Source: Chloroflexota bacterium
Lineage (GTDB): Bacteria > Chloroflexota > Anaerolineae > Fen-1058
Assembly (NCBI GenBank): GCA_016219235.1
Contig: JACRBO010000474.1
Coordinates: 1-8,512, forward strand
DNA: 8,512 bases
Direction of reading: 5' to 3'
Of this stretch, positions 1-7,162 are shown piece by piece (positions within the stretch are counted from its first letter, which is position 1; every line of letters begins with the position of its first letter). The notes under the pieces were generated by a model, which was not told the DNA's origin, made no database searches, and was given only the letters and a program-made list of their open reading frames with translations. A program made the position numbers and the translations under genes.

Positions 1-154
1 ACTGTAGCACAAACCGGTTTGCTAGTCAATAGCCAAAAATGGATTTTTAAGGGTCGCTGGCCCAAAATCGTTGGGAGCGCTCTCAGTTATCGCGGCCAGA
101 TTTGCGCGCACAGCGCTGTTCGCCGCGGACCGCGCGGCCCTTGCCTGATGCGCG

Positions 155-183
155 TTGACGCCCGCCGCCGCACCAGATACAAT
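155..183 (+). promoter_or_regulatory. Probable sigma70-type promoter for the transglutaminase gene
   Basis: A TTGACG hexamer at 155-160 and a TACAAT hexamer at 178-183 are separated by exactly 17 bases. Each differs from the TTGACA/TATAAT consensus at one position. Transcription would begin near 190 and give an untranslated leader of roughly 70 bases before the ATG at 259. No other good pair is visible in 1-258, and that stretch carries no convincing gene. The hexamers and spacing are seen directly; promoter activity is inferred. Confidence 0.55.
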
Positions 184-258
184 CAAAATGAACTTTTGTG
201 ACGCAGCCTGCGTATTTACGCTCAACAGGCTTTTCCCGCAGCCAACTGGCAACCAGCC

Positions 259-2610
259 ATGACTCAAGCCATTCATCGATATCGCTACCCCATTGATCGT
301 CTCGCGCTGATCTTGATCGGCAGCGTGGTGTTTAGCGCCGCCTGGAGTATTGCCTCGGCGGAGTGGATGCCGCGCCTCGACCTGCTGGGTTTGACCGTCG
401 TCGTCGCGCTGGTGCTTGGCACGGTCGTCGTCTCGCGGCCGTGGCGGGCGCGGGTCGCTCACGTGATCATGCTATCGTACGGCGTGATCTGGGTCACGCT
501 AATCGCGCTTGATCAGATGCCGGACAAGGTCTTTGGTTGGACATCCCTTGATACCCTGCGCCACATGGTGGTGCGGCTGGGCGAGCACATCTACATCTGG
601 GGTGAGGCCGTACTGACAGGCGGCGTTGGAACGGACAATACGATCTTTCTGTTGTTTCTGGGGACCGTGTTCTGGCTGGTGACTTATCTGGCCGTCTGGA
701 ATACCTTCCGCCAGCCGCGCATGTGGCGCGCCGTCGCGCCGGCGGGCGTAGCGCTGTTGATCAACACGTACTACTATGGCGGGCCGCAGGCGCTGTATCT
801 GCTGGTGATCGTCTATTTGTTCTGCGTGTTGATCTACGCCGCGCGCATGTACACGCTGAAACAGGCCGAGCGCTGGCAATTTAGCCGCGTCCGATATAAC
901 CCTGAAATCAAGCGCGACTTCCTTCAAATCGGCTCCGGTATCGCGGTCGCGGCGCTGGCGTTTGGGGCGCTGGCGCCCTCCGTCCTGGGCGCACCGCAGA
1001 TCGGCGATCTGTGGCGGCAGGTCAGCCGCCCGGTCCGATCGATTGAGGAATCGTTTAATCGCCTGTTCAGCGGCTTGCAACCGAATGGCCTGGCGTTTGC
1101 CAATCCGTTTGGGCGCACGCTCGCTTTGTTGGGACAGCGCAATCTGGGCAGCGAACTGGTGATGGAAGTGAAAGCATCGGAAGCCCGGTACTGGCAGGCC
1201 GTGGTTTACGATGAGTATACGGGCACGGCCTTTCAAAGTTCCGACACGACGCGCCTGGCCGTTGACCCTAATGAGCGGCCGTTTGACGGGCAATTTGAGC
1301 AGCGCTCACTGGTCACGCAAACTTTTACCGTCTTCTTTCCGAACAACACGCTGGTTTTTGCTGCGCCCCAGGCCGCCGCGCTCGATCGGGCTGCATGGGT
1401 GGAGACGTATCCGATCGAGACCGCCGGAGCCGCGGCAAGCGGCACGCCGGATGTCTCGATGTGGACGGTGATCAATCCGCTGAGCGCCGGCGATTCTTAT
1501 CAGGTCACGTCGCTGTCCAGCGTGGCGAATATTGCGCAATTGCGCAGCGCGGGCACGGATTATCCGGTCTCTATTCGCCAGCGCTATTTGCAGCTGCCCA
1601 ACTCCTTGCCGGATCGGGTGCGAGAGTTGGCGCGGCAAATCGTGAGCGATGCCAAAGCCACCAATCCGTTTGATGCCGCCAGCGCGCTGGAATTTTGGCT
1701 GCGCACGCAGATCAAATATAACGAGAAGATTCTGGCGCCCTCACCCGGTGTTGACGCCGTATCCTATGTGTTGTTTGACGTTAAGGAAGGCTACTGCGAT
1801 TACTATGCGTCGGCCATGGCCGTAATGGCGCGGTCACTGGGCATTCCGGCGCGCATCGTCACTGGCTACTCGCAGGGCACGCTGGATGAGACGCGCGGCG
1901 TCTATCAGGTTTTTCAGTTTAACGCGCACACCTGGGCCGAGGTCTATTTTCCGCAGTACGGCTGGGTGCAGTTTGAACCGACCGCCAGTCAACCCTCACT
2001 GGTGCGCTTGCAGCCGTCATCCGATAACGGCGCAAATGCCGAGTTGGGGGCGTCTGACCGTGATCCTAGATTCGGCAGCCGCATCCCGGAGGACGAGGAA
2101 TTTGATCCGCTGCAAGGGCCGGCCAGCCCGCTAGACCTGCCCGACGCTGTTCCAGCCCCGCAGACGCCGTCAGTCTGGCCGTGGGTTATGGGCGTTGTTG
2201 CGCTGGTCGCAGGGGTGCTGCTGAGTGTGGCGGCCATGTATGTCTATGAATCGCGCGGCAGCGGCCGGCGCGCGCGGCGCGGCGGCGAGTGGGCGTTTGC
2301 GCGGATGGCGCGCATGGCGCACTGGCTGCGGGTGAAGCTGTCGCCGTGGCAGACGCCGTTTGAGCAGGCGCAGGCGTTGAGCAAGATCATGCCGCACAAC
2401 GAGCCGGCGATTGAGCGCGTGGCGAATTTATACGTGCACGAGCGCTATGGACGCGGCGAGCCGGAGCCGTTGGAGGCGCAGCTCACCTGGCGCAGCCTGC
2501 GCGGGCCGATGTGGTGGGCGGGCTTCAAACGCCGCTTGCCCCGTTCATTACCTTCGCTTCGTCGAATTTTCCGCCGGATCTCTCGCCGCAACCAGCCTGT
2601 CGAGCCGTGA
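259..2610 (+). CDS. TgpA-like membrane protein with transglutaminase-core domain
   Basis: This 783-aa protein has the layout of the TgpA/DUF3488-transglutaminase family. About seven hydrophobic helices lie at the N terminus (near residues 13-34, 41-58, 66-85, 126-147, 156-173, 177-196 and 222-244). A long extracytoplasmic region follows, then a final helix (about 641-662) and a cytoplasmic DUF4129-like tail rich in Arg. The transglutaminase core spans about residues 465-580. Its catalytic Cys513 lies in GYCDYYASAMAVMAR and His557 in NAHTWAEVYFP. The third position is Glu573 in QFEPT, where the classical triad has Asp; the FEPT form is frequent in bacterial members. Family members are thought to act as transglutaminases or cysteine peptidases on surface proteins; the substrate here is unknown. 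Relatives usually sit beside MoxR-type AAA ATPase and DUF58 genes. None is visible here, and a private promoter and terminator flank the gene. The start is the first usable ATG; it has no clear Shine-Dalgarno sequence. Confidence 0.88.
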   Translation: MTQAIHRYRYPIDRLALILIGSVVFSAAWSIASAEWMPRLDLLGLTVVVALVLGTVVVSRPWRARVAHVIMLSYGVIWVTLIALDQMPDKVFGWTSLDTLRHMVVRLGEHIYIWGEAVLTGGVGTDNTIFLLFLGTVFWLVTYLAVWNTFRQPRMWRAVAPAGVALLINTYYYGGPQALYLLVIVYLFCVLIYAARMYTLKQAERWQFSRVRYNPEIKRDFLQIGSGIAVAALAFGALAPSVLGAPQIGDLWRQVSRPVRSIEESFNRLFSGLQPNGLAFANPFGRTLALLGQRNLGSELVMEVKASEARYWQAVVYDEYTGTAFQSSDTTRLAVDPNERPFDGQFEQRSLVTQTFTVFFPNNTLVFAAPQAAALDRAAWVETYPIETAGAAASGTPDVSMWTVINPLSAGDSYQVTSLSSVANIAQLRSAGTDYPVSIRQRYLQLPNSLPDRVRELARQIVSDAKATNPFDAASALEFWLRTQIKYNEKILAPSPGVDAVSYVLFDVKEGYCDYYASAMAVMARSLGIPARIVTGYSQGTLDETRGVYQVFQFNAHTWAEVYFPQYGWVQFEPTASQPSLVRLQPSSDNGANAELGASDRDPRFGSRIPEDEEFDPLQGPASPLDLPDAVPAPQTPSVWPWVMGVVALVAGVLLSVAAMYVYESRGSGRRARRGGEWAFARMARMAHWLRVKLSPWQTPFEQAQALSKIMPHNEPAIERVANLYVHERYGRGEPEPLEAQLTWRSLRGPMWWAGFKRRLPRSLPSLRRIFRRISRRNQPVEP

Positions 2611-2627
2611 GCTCGACAGGCTTTTTG
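2594..2627 (+). terminator. Intrinsic terminator overlapping the transglutaminase gene end
   Basis: A perfect 12-bp inverted repeat, AGCCTGTCGAGC (2594-2605) and GCTCGACAGGCT (2611-2622), encloses a 5-base loop and runs into a T-rich tail (TTTTTGTTG, from 2622). This is a textbook Rho-independent terminator. The loop contains the TGA stop (2608-2610) of the preceding gene, and the left arm encodes its last sense codons. A terminating ribosome would cover the hairpin, so translation and termination may interfere. It separates the transglutaminase gene from the cyclase downstream. Confidence 0.85.
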
Positions 2628-2630
2628 TTG

Positions 2631-2636
2631 TATAAT
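2631..2636 (+). promoter_or_regulatory. Isolated TATAAT, possible -10 element for the cyclase
   Basis: A perfect TATAAT hexamer lies directly after the terminator tail and about 150 bases before the cyclase start. No acceptable -35 hexamer is found at 16-18 bases upstream, where the terminator arm sits, and there is no proper TGn extension. It is the best -10 match in this gap, so it is listed as a weak candidate only. Confidence 0.25.
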
Positions 2637-2673
2637 CGACGGCAACTCACACTCTAGCGCGCTTTCCTAATTG

Positions 2674-2755
2674 GTTTACGCTCTCAGCGGAGCGCCACGC
2701 TTCGCGCGGCGGCTGGTCGCGGAGCTGGCGCTCCCGCTGGAGCATAAGCGTAAAC
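2674..2755. repeat. Imperfect inverted repeat in the cyclase leader
   Basis: GTTTACGCT (2674-2682) is the exact reverse complement of AGCGTAAAC (2747-2755). Further in, AGCGGAGCGCCA (2686-2697) pairs with TGGCGCTCCCGCT (2726-2738) with a single bulged base. The centre is a G+C-rich loop of about 28 bases with its own CGCG pairings. In RNA the whole would fold into one long interrupted stem. It could be a leader structure controlling the cyclase or a dispersed non-coding palindromic element; the sequence alone does not decide. It matches no riboswitch class I recognise. Confidence 0.55.
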
Positions 2756-2766
2756 GAAATCGGGAA

Positions 2767-2779
2767 CCGCCATAGGCGG
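2767..2779 (+). promoter_or_regulatory. Small hairpin over the ribosome-binding region of the cyclase
   Basis: CCGCC (2767-2771), the loop ATA, and GGCGG (2775-2779) form a perfect 5-bp GC stem ending four bases before the ATG at 2784. The only purine-rich, Shine-Dalgarno-like segment before this start, GGCGG, is the right arm of the stem. Initiation could therefore be limited by this structure, or the real start could be the in-frame ATG at 2808. The base pairing is seen; the regulatory role is inferred. Confidence 0.35.
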
Positions 2780-2783
2780 CACC

Positions 2784-4562
2784 ATGACCTCGCCGACCTC
2801 ACTCAAGATGGCGACTGACTCGACGCTCATGCTGCGCACTGCGCTGGCGCAGGGCGATCTGTCGGCGCTGCTGATCGAACTCAACGCGCAGCTGCAACAG
2901 CAAGCGGCCGTGCTGACGCGCCTGAGCGCCACGCCCGATGTCATCAAAGCGCAACAGACGCTGCTCAAAATTCAAAGCCTGATGCCGCGCTTTCAGACGG
3001 CGGTCGATGCGCTGGCGCACGAACGCCAGGCGCTGCAAGCGCTGTACGGAGTCGGCCAGGCCGTCAATTCCACGCTGGAACTGTCGGAGGTGTTGAATCA
3101 GGTCATGGATCGCATCATTCAACTGACCGGCGCGGAACGCAGTTTTCTGATGTTGAAGGATGAGACAACCGGGGAGTTGGAGGTGCGTGTCGCGCGCAAC
3201 GTCGATCGGGCGACGCTGCGCCACAGTGAGTTCGCCGTCAGCTGGACGATCGTGGAGCAGGTGGCGGCCGATGGGCGACCGATCGTGACGACGAACGCGC
3301 AGGCTGATCCGCGGTTTGCGGCGCAGGAGAGCGTGGTGGCGTACAGTCTGCGCAGCATCCTGTGCGTGCCGATGCTGGCGCGCGATCAGGTGACGGGCGT
3401 GATCTATGCCGACAACCGCATCAAGACCGGCCTGTTCAACGATCGCGATCGCGACATGCTGGCCGCGTTTGCCAATCAGGCCGCGCTGGCGATTGAGAAT
3501 GCACGCCTGTTCGAGCGCGTGCGGCAGCAGCTGGCCGCCCTCACGGTGATGCGCGATCTGATGGACAACGTGTTTGAATCGATCACGTCGGGCGTCATCA
3601 CCACCGATATGGACGATCGGGTGACGATGTTCAATCGGGCGGCCGAGACCATTTTGGGCGTCTCCAATCAGCAAGTGGTTGAACAACTGTATCAACACGC
3701 GCTGCCCATCGCGATCGAATTGCAGCCGTGGATCGACGAGGTGAAACAGCAGCACAACATCATCGCGCGCGAGTTGGAGCGCGACTTGCCGCTGCGGGGG
3801 GCAGTGGAATTGAGCCTGAATTTTGCGCCGCTGCGAGGCGGGGCCGATCAAACGGTGTCGGGCGTGGCGATTGTGCTGGACGACCTGACGGAAAAGCGGC
3901 GGCTGGAAGCGGATCAGCGCTTCATCAAAGAGACGTTCATGCGCTATGCGCCGCCCGCCGTGGTGGAGCAGCTGCTGCGCGATCCGTCGCAGTTGAAGCT
4001 GGGCGGCGTGCGCAAGCCTCTCTCGATTTTATTTGCGGACATTCGCGGCTTTACCGCCTTTAGCGAGCGGCTGGGGCCGGAAGAGCTGGTGGAAGTGCTC
4101 AATTCGTATCTGGCGATGGCGGCCGATTCGGTGTTGGCGTTTGACGGCGTGCTGGACAAATTTATGGGCGACGCCGTGATGGGCCTGTTTAACGTGCCGC
4201 TGGATCAAACGCAGTACACGCTGCGCGCCGTGAAGGCCGCGCTGAAGATGCAGCAGGCGATCCATGAATTTCACGCGCGCGTGGGCGCCGAACGTCAACT
4301 GAACTTTGGTGTGGGTATCAACGCGGGCGAGGCCGTCGTCGGTAACATCGGCACGGAGAAGCAGCGCAACTACATCGCCATCGGCGACGCGGTGAACTAT
4401 GCCAAGCGCCTGCAAGAGAACGCGAAGGGCGGACAGATCCTCATCAGCCTGGCCGCCTACGAATTGGTGAAGGATCAGATCACGGTGCTGGAACTGCCGC
4501 CGCTGCAAGTGAAAGGCCGCGCGGTGCCGGAACCGGTGTGGGAAGTGATCGGACTAAAGTAG
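2784..4562 (+). CDS. Class III adenylate cyclase with GAF and PAS sensor domains
   Basis: The 592-aa soluble protein makes cAMP from ATP. A helical N terminus (about 20-80) is followed by a GAF domain (about 85-245), a PAS domain (about 255-370) and a short signalling helix containing FMRYAPPAVVEQLL (about 385-398). The class III cyclase catalytic domain runs from about 408 to 592. Metal-binding aspartates are visible as Asp419 in FADIRGFT and Asp463 in KFMGDAVMG. Lys459 and Asp535 (IGDAVNYAKRL) are the pair that selects adenine, so ATP rather than GTP is the likely substrate. Asn538 and Arg542 fit the transition-state residues. All key residues are present, so it should be active. No membrane helix or receiver domain is seen; the GAF and PAS domains presumably sense a small ligand or redox state, which cannot be named. 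A terminator precedes it and the methyltransferase gene follows after 35 bases. The ATG at 2784 is chosen; ATG 2808 is an alternative. Confidence 0.9.
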   Translation: MTSPTSLKMATDSTLMLRTALAQGDLSALLIELNAQLQQQAAVLTRLSATPDVIKAQQTLLKIQSLMPRFQTAVDALAHERQALQALYGVGQAVNSTLELSEVLNQVMDRIIQLTGAERSFLMLKDETTGELEVRVARNVDRATLRHSEFAVSWTIVEQVAADGRPIVTTNAQADPRFAAQESVVAYSLRSILCVPMLARDQVTGVIYADNRIKTGLFNDRDRDMLAAFANQAALAIENARLFERVRQQLAALTVMRDLMDNVFESITSGVITTDMDDRVTMFNRAAETILGVSNQQVVEQLYQHALPIAIELQPWIDEVKQQHNIIARELERDLPLRGAVELSLNFAPLRGGADQTVSGVAIVLDDLTEKRRLEADQRFIKETFMRYAPPAVVEQLLRDPSQLKLGGVRKPLSILFADIRGFTAFSERLGPEELVEVLNSYLAMAADSVLAFDGVLDKFMGDAVMGLFNVPLDQTQYTLRAVKAALKMQQAIHEFHARVGAERQLNFGVGINAGEAVVGNIGTEKQRNYIAIGDAVNYAKRLQENAKGGQILISLAAYELVKDQITVLELPPLQVKGRAVPEPVWEVIGLK

Positions 4563-4597
4563 CAGCCGGGTGTTTAACTGTCGAGATATTTCCGAGT

Positions 4598-5602
4598 ATG
4601 ACTGAAAGATCTGCCGCTCCTCGCAATCGCACACTGCGTGTGACTTCTGAACTGTCAATCGCGTTGGCTGCACGCCTTGTGAAGTGGCCCACTGACCGCA
4701 GGCTCGAGTCGCTCGTCAATACGACGGTATTGGGCGACAGTCTGACTGTTTGCCAGTCACTGCCGAACAGTATATTCGATCTGATCGTCGCCGATCCGCC
4801 GTACAATTTATCGAAGGACTTTCGGAGTACCCGCTTTAGCAAGCGGCCACGAGCGGAGTATACGGCCTGGCTGGATGGTTGGCTGTCACAGGCGGCGCGG
4901 TTGCTTAAGCCCGCCGGCACGCTGTATGTATGCAGTGAATGGCAATCGTCGGGCGCCATTCAAGAGGTCTGTGAGCGATACTTTGTCGTTCGCAATCGCA
5001 TTACCTGGGAGCGCGAGAAAGGCCGGGGCGCGGCGCGCAATTGGAAAAACAGTTCGGAAGACATCTGGTTCTGCACCGTGTCAGATGATTACTATTTTGA
5101 TGTAGACGCGGTCAAGGTGAAGCGCCGGGTGATTGCGCCATACCGCGATCCCGATGGCGCGCCGCGCGATTGGACGGCTACGGATAACGGCAATTTCCGC
5201 ATTACACATCCCTCGAATCTCTGGACTGACATTACGGTGCCATTCTGGTCGATGCCGGAGAACACCGAACATCCCACACAAAAGCCGGAGAAACTCATCG
5301 CTAAATTGATCCTTGCCAGTTCTCGCCCGGGCGATCTGGTATTTGATCCTTTTCTCGGTTCCGGTACAACCTCGGTCGTTGCCAAAAAACTTGGCCGCCG
5401 CTACCTCGGTGTGGAGCAAGACGAACATTATGCCTGTCTGGCTGAGATGCGCCTCACGTCAGCGGAAATCAATGCTCAAATTCAAGGCTATACCGACGGC
5501 GTTTTTTGGGAACGAAACACTTTGGCCGAACAAGGTCGTAACCCAGGTAAATCGGCGATCGCCCTCTCCGGGCAACCGAATTTATTCAATGTGCAATCAT
5601 GA
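4598..5602 (+). CDS. Type II DNA methyltransferase, beta-class amino-MTase (probably N6-adenine)
   Basis: This 334-aa S-adenosylmethionine-dependent enzyme methylates an exocyclic amino group in DNA and protects the host from the endonuclease encoded next. The catalytic motif DPPY (residues 66-69, in LIVADPPYN) precedes the cofactor motif FDPFLGSGTT (249-258), with the target-recognition region between them. That order defines the beta class, in which most members with DPPY modify adenine N6. HPTQKPEKL (225-233) is another hallmark of the group. The central WEREKGRGA...NWKN...EDIWF stretch (137-157) recalls, from memory, HindIII-type methyltransferases; the recognition site is not claimed. 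The ATG at 4598 is preferred to the in-frame GTG at 4538, which lies inside the cyclase gene and adds 20 residues with no family likeness. Codon use looks less GC-biased than in the cyclase, consistent with later acquisition. Its stop overlaps the endonuclease start. Confidence 0.9.
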   Translation: MTERSAAPRNRTLRVTSELSIALAARLVKWPTDRRLESLVNTTVLGDSLTVCQSLPNSIFDLIVADPPYNLSKDFRSTRFSKRPRAEYTAWLDGWLSQAARLLKPAGTLYVCSEWQSSGAIQEVCERYFVVRNRITWEREKGRGAARNWKNSSEDIWFCTVSDDYYFDVDAVKVKRRVIAPYRDPDGAPRDWTATDNGNFRITHPSNLWTDITVPFWSMPENTEHPTQKPEKLIAKLILASSRPGDLVFDPFLGSGTTSVVAKKLGRRYLGVEQDEHYACLAEMRLTSAEINAQIQGYTDGVFWERNTLAEQGRNPGKSAIALSGQPNLFNVQS

Positions 5603-6261
5603 GCAGCCGAATCTTCTTCACGGCTGAACGCCGGCGTATCGAGCAGCGCGTCAAAGACCTGCTTAACGCCAATGCCGACTTCCTGTCTGAAAACACAGCC
5701 GGCAGTCCGCGTGCGGTCGGGGACGCGATTCAAGACATCATAGCCGAGCGCTTCGAAGAAATCCTGGGCGACGCCTGTGCGGAATACTCGGCAAGCTTTG
5801 CGCGCCGCGCGATGGCGGACCTTGCGTTTAAGGATACCGACGGTCTGTATTACGTGGTCGATGTCAAAACGCACCGGACCAGCACCCAGTTCAACATGCC
5901 GAACCTGACCTCCGTTGAGCGCCTCGCGCGGTTTTACGAAGATGACGCGAACTACTTCGCCATTCTCATGGTCAATTACGAAGTGCAGGCTACGACGGTC
6001 GTGGTCTCTGACGTCACGTTTGTGCCCATTGAGTTTCTCGGCTGGGATTGCTTAACGATTGGTGCGCTGGGCTGGGGCCAGATTCAAATCGCCAATTCCA
6101 ATCGTATCTCGGTCGTCACCGATAACTCCCGCAGGCAGTGGATGATCGATTTGTGCGACGTCATGCTGGAGTTCTATCCCAGAGAGATCGCCAAGATCGG
6201 CGAACGCATCAAACGCTTCGAGGCTATGCGCGCGGCCTGGCTGGCAAAGCCGAATGCCTGA
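5599..6261 (+). CDS. Probable type II restriction endonuclease, PD-(D/E)XK fold
   Basis: This 220-aa protein should cut DNA at the site protected by the preceding methyltransferase. A PD-(D/E)XK signature is visible: Asp74 in MADLAF, then VVDVKTH with Asp88 and Lys90, 14 residues on, between predicted beta strands. A Glu in the helix AERFEEILG (Glu50, Glu53 or Glu54) could complete the site. Spacing and context recall EcoRV (Asp74/Asp90/Lys92) and HincII. The downstream order also follows HincII: an NYEV segment, a WGQIQI strand, a basic RRQW turn and a charged C-terminal helix. This comparison is from memory, so the family is inferred and the cut site unknown. The ATG lies in the ATGA overlap with the methyltransferase stop and lacks a Shine-Dalgarno sequence, so translation is probably coupled. 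This would give methylation a head start over cutting. No controller gene is seen. Confidence 0.75.
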   Translation: MSSRIFFTAERRRIEQRVKDLLNANADFLSENTAGSPRAVGDAIQDIIAERFEEILGDACAEYSASFARRAMADLAFKDTDGLYYVVDVKTHRTSTQFNMPNLTSVERLARFYEDDANYFAILMVNYEVQATTVVVSDVTFVPIEFLGWDCLTIGALGWGQIQIANSNRISVVTDNSRRQWMIDLCDVMLEFYPREIAKIGERIKRFEAMRAAWLAKPNA

Positions 6262-7144
6262 TCTCCCTGAAGTTCTCATCTACACCGACGGTGCGTGCGA
6301 CCCCAATCCCGGCCCGGGCGGCTGGGCGGCGGTGCTGCGCTTTGGCGATGTCGAGAAAGTATTGACCGGCGCCGAGCCGCGGGCCACCAACAATCGCATG
6401 GAGTTGCAGGCGGTGATTGCGGCGCTGACGGCGCTGAAGAAGCCGTGCCATGTGCAACTGCATACCGATTCGCGCTATGTACAGACGGGCATCACGGACT
6501 ACATCGCGCGCTGGAAGGCGAAGGGCTGGCAGACTACCGATAAGAAAGCGGTGGCGAATCAGGATTTGTGGCTGGCGCTGGACGAGGCTATTCAGCGCCA
6601 TCAGATCGAGTGGCACTGGGTCAAAGGCCACGCGGGCGATCCGCTGAACGAGCGCGTCGATCAACTGGCCGTGAGCATGATCCCGCGCTCTGCGCTGCCG
6701 TTGGATGATCACTCCGCGGTGCATGTGTTTACGGGCGTCTCGTGTCGAGGTCAAACCGGGCCGGGCGGTTGGGCGGTGATCATTCGACAGGGTGATCAGA
6801 CGCAGGAACTTGGCGATTACGAAGTCACGACCTCGGCCAATCGCTTGCATTTACTGGCCGCGCGACGTGGCCTTGAGGCCGCCCCCACCGATCGAGCCGT
6901 ACACCTCTACACCCCGTCTGATTACGCAGCGCAAGGCGCGCAGCAGTGGGTCAAGAATTGGGCCGCGCGCAACTGGCGCACCAAAGACGATCAGCCTGTG
7001 AAGCATCGCGAACTGTGGCAGGCCATCGTTGCTGCCTCGCAAACTCGCCACGTACAATGGCACGTCCTCAAAGATGAAGTTCGCCCCGCAGAATCACAAC
7101 GCGCGGAAAAGTTGGCGCGTGAGCAGATCAAATCCGGCGAATAA
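6254..7144 (+). CDS. rnhA: RNase HI fused to a degenerate second RNase H domain
   Basis: The first half (about residues 6-140) is a complete type 1 RNase H, which cuts the RNA strand of RNA-DNA hybrids such as primers and R-loops. It has [17 protein letters not shown] and the catalytic set Asp12, Glu50, Asp72 and Asp136, plus His126 in VKGHAGDP. The second half (about 155-290) has the same fold pattern at a constant offset of 149 residues, including GPGGWA (169-174), Trp236, Trp241 and LW 254-255. All five active-site positions are changed there: Gly161, His199, Pro221, Glu285 and Glu275 replace Asp12, Glu50, Asp72, Asp136 and His126. A usual bacterial RNase HI is about 150 aa, so this is a tandem duplication with one catalytic and one pseudo-enzyme copy. 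The second copy may bind hybrid or a partner; this is inference. The ATG at 6254, inside the end of the endonuclease gene, is the only workable start because the first strand begins at residue 7. No terminator separates it from the endonuclease gene. Confidence 0.92.
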   Translation: MPDLPEVLIYTDGACDPNPGPGGWAAVLRFGDVEKVLTGAEPRATNNRMELQAVIAALTALKKPCHVQLHTDSRYVQTGITDYIARWKAKGWQTTDKKAVANQDLWLALDEAIQRHQIEWHWVKGHAGDPLNERVDQLAVSMIPRSALPLDDHSAVHVFTGVSCRGQTGPGGWAVIIRQGDQTQELGDYEVTTSANRLHLLAARRGLEAAPTDRAVHLYTPSDYAAQGAQQWVKNWAARNWRTKDDQPVKHRELWQAIVAASQTRHVQWHVLKDEVRPAESQRAEKLAREQIKSGE

Positions 7145-7162
7145 AACATCTCTTTCGGCCTT

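Noticed and set aside
11..20. AAACCGGTTT perfect palindrome as an operator
   Set aside because: A single 10-base palindrome far upstream of the promoter, with no second copy or regulator nearby, is likely to occur by chance.
22..462. Minus-strand frame across the left leader and start of the transglutaminase gene
   Set aside because: No start context or domain is visible. It crosses the good promoter pair at 155-183 and has a composition typical of a shadow frame.
499..1293. Long minus-strand open frame (264 codons) opposite the transglutaminase gene
   Set aside because: It has no family features and lies wholly opposite a well-supported membrane protein.
2799..3851. Long open frame (350 codons) antisense to the cyclase gene
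   Set aside because: Its translation is low-complexity, rich in Arg, His and Gln, with no recognisable domain. It lies opposite an obvious cyclase and is a GC-rich antisense shadow.
4029..4508. Minus-strand frame of 159 codons opposite the cyclase catalytic domain
   Set aside because: It mirrors the conserved catalytic domain codons and shows no protein features.
4538..4597. Upstream GTG start for the methyltransferase
   Set aside because: It lies within the cyclase coding end and has no ribosome-binding site; the added residues show no family likeness. ATG 4598 is simpler.
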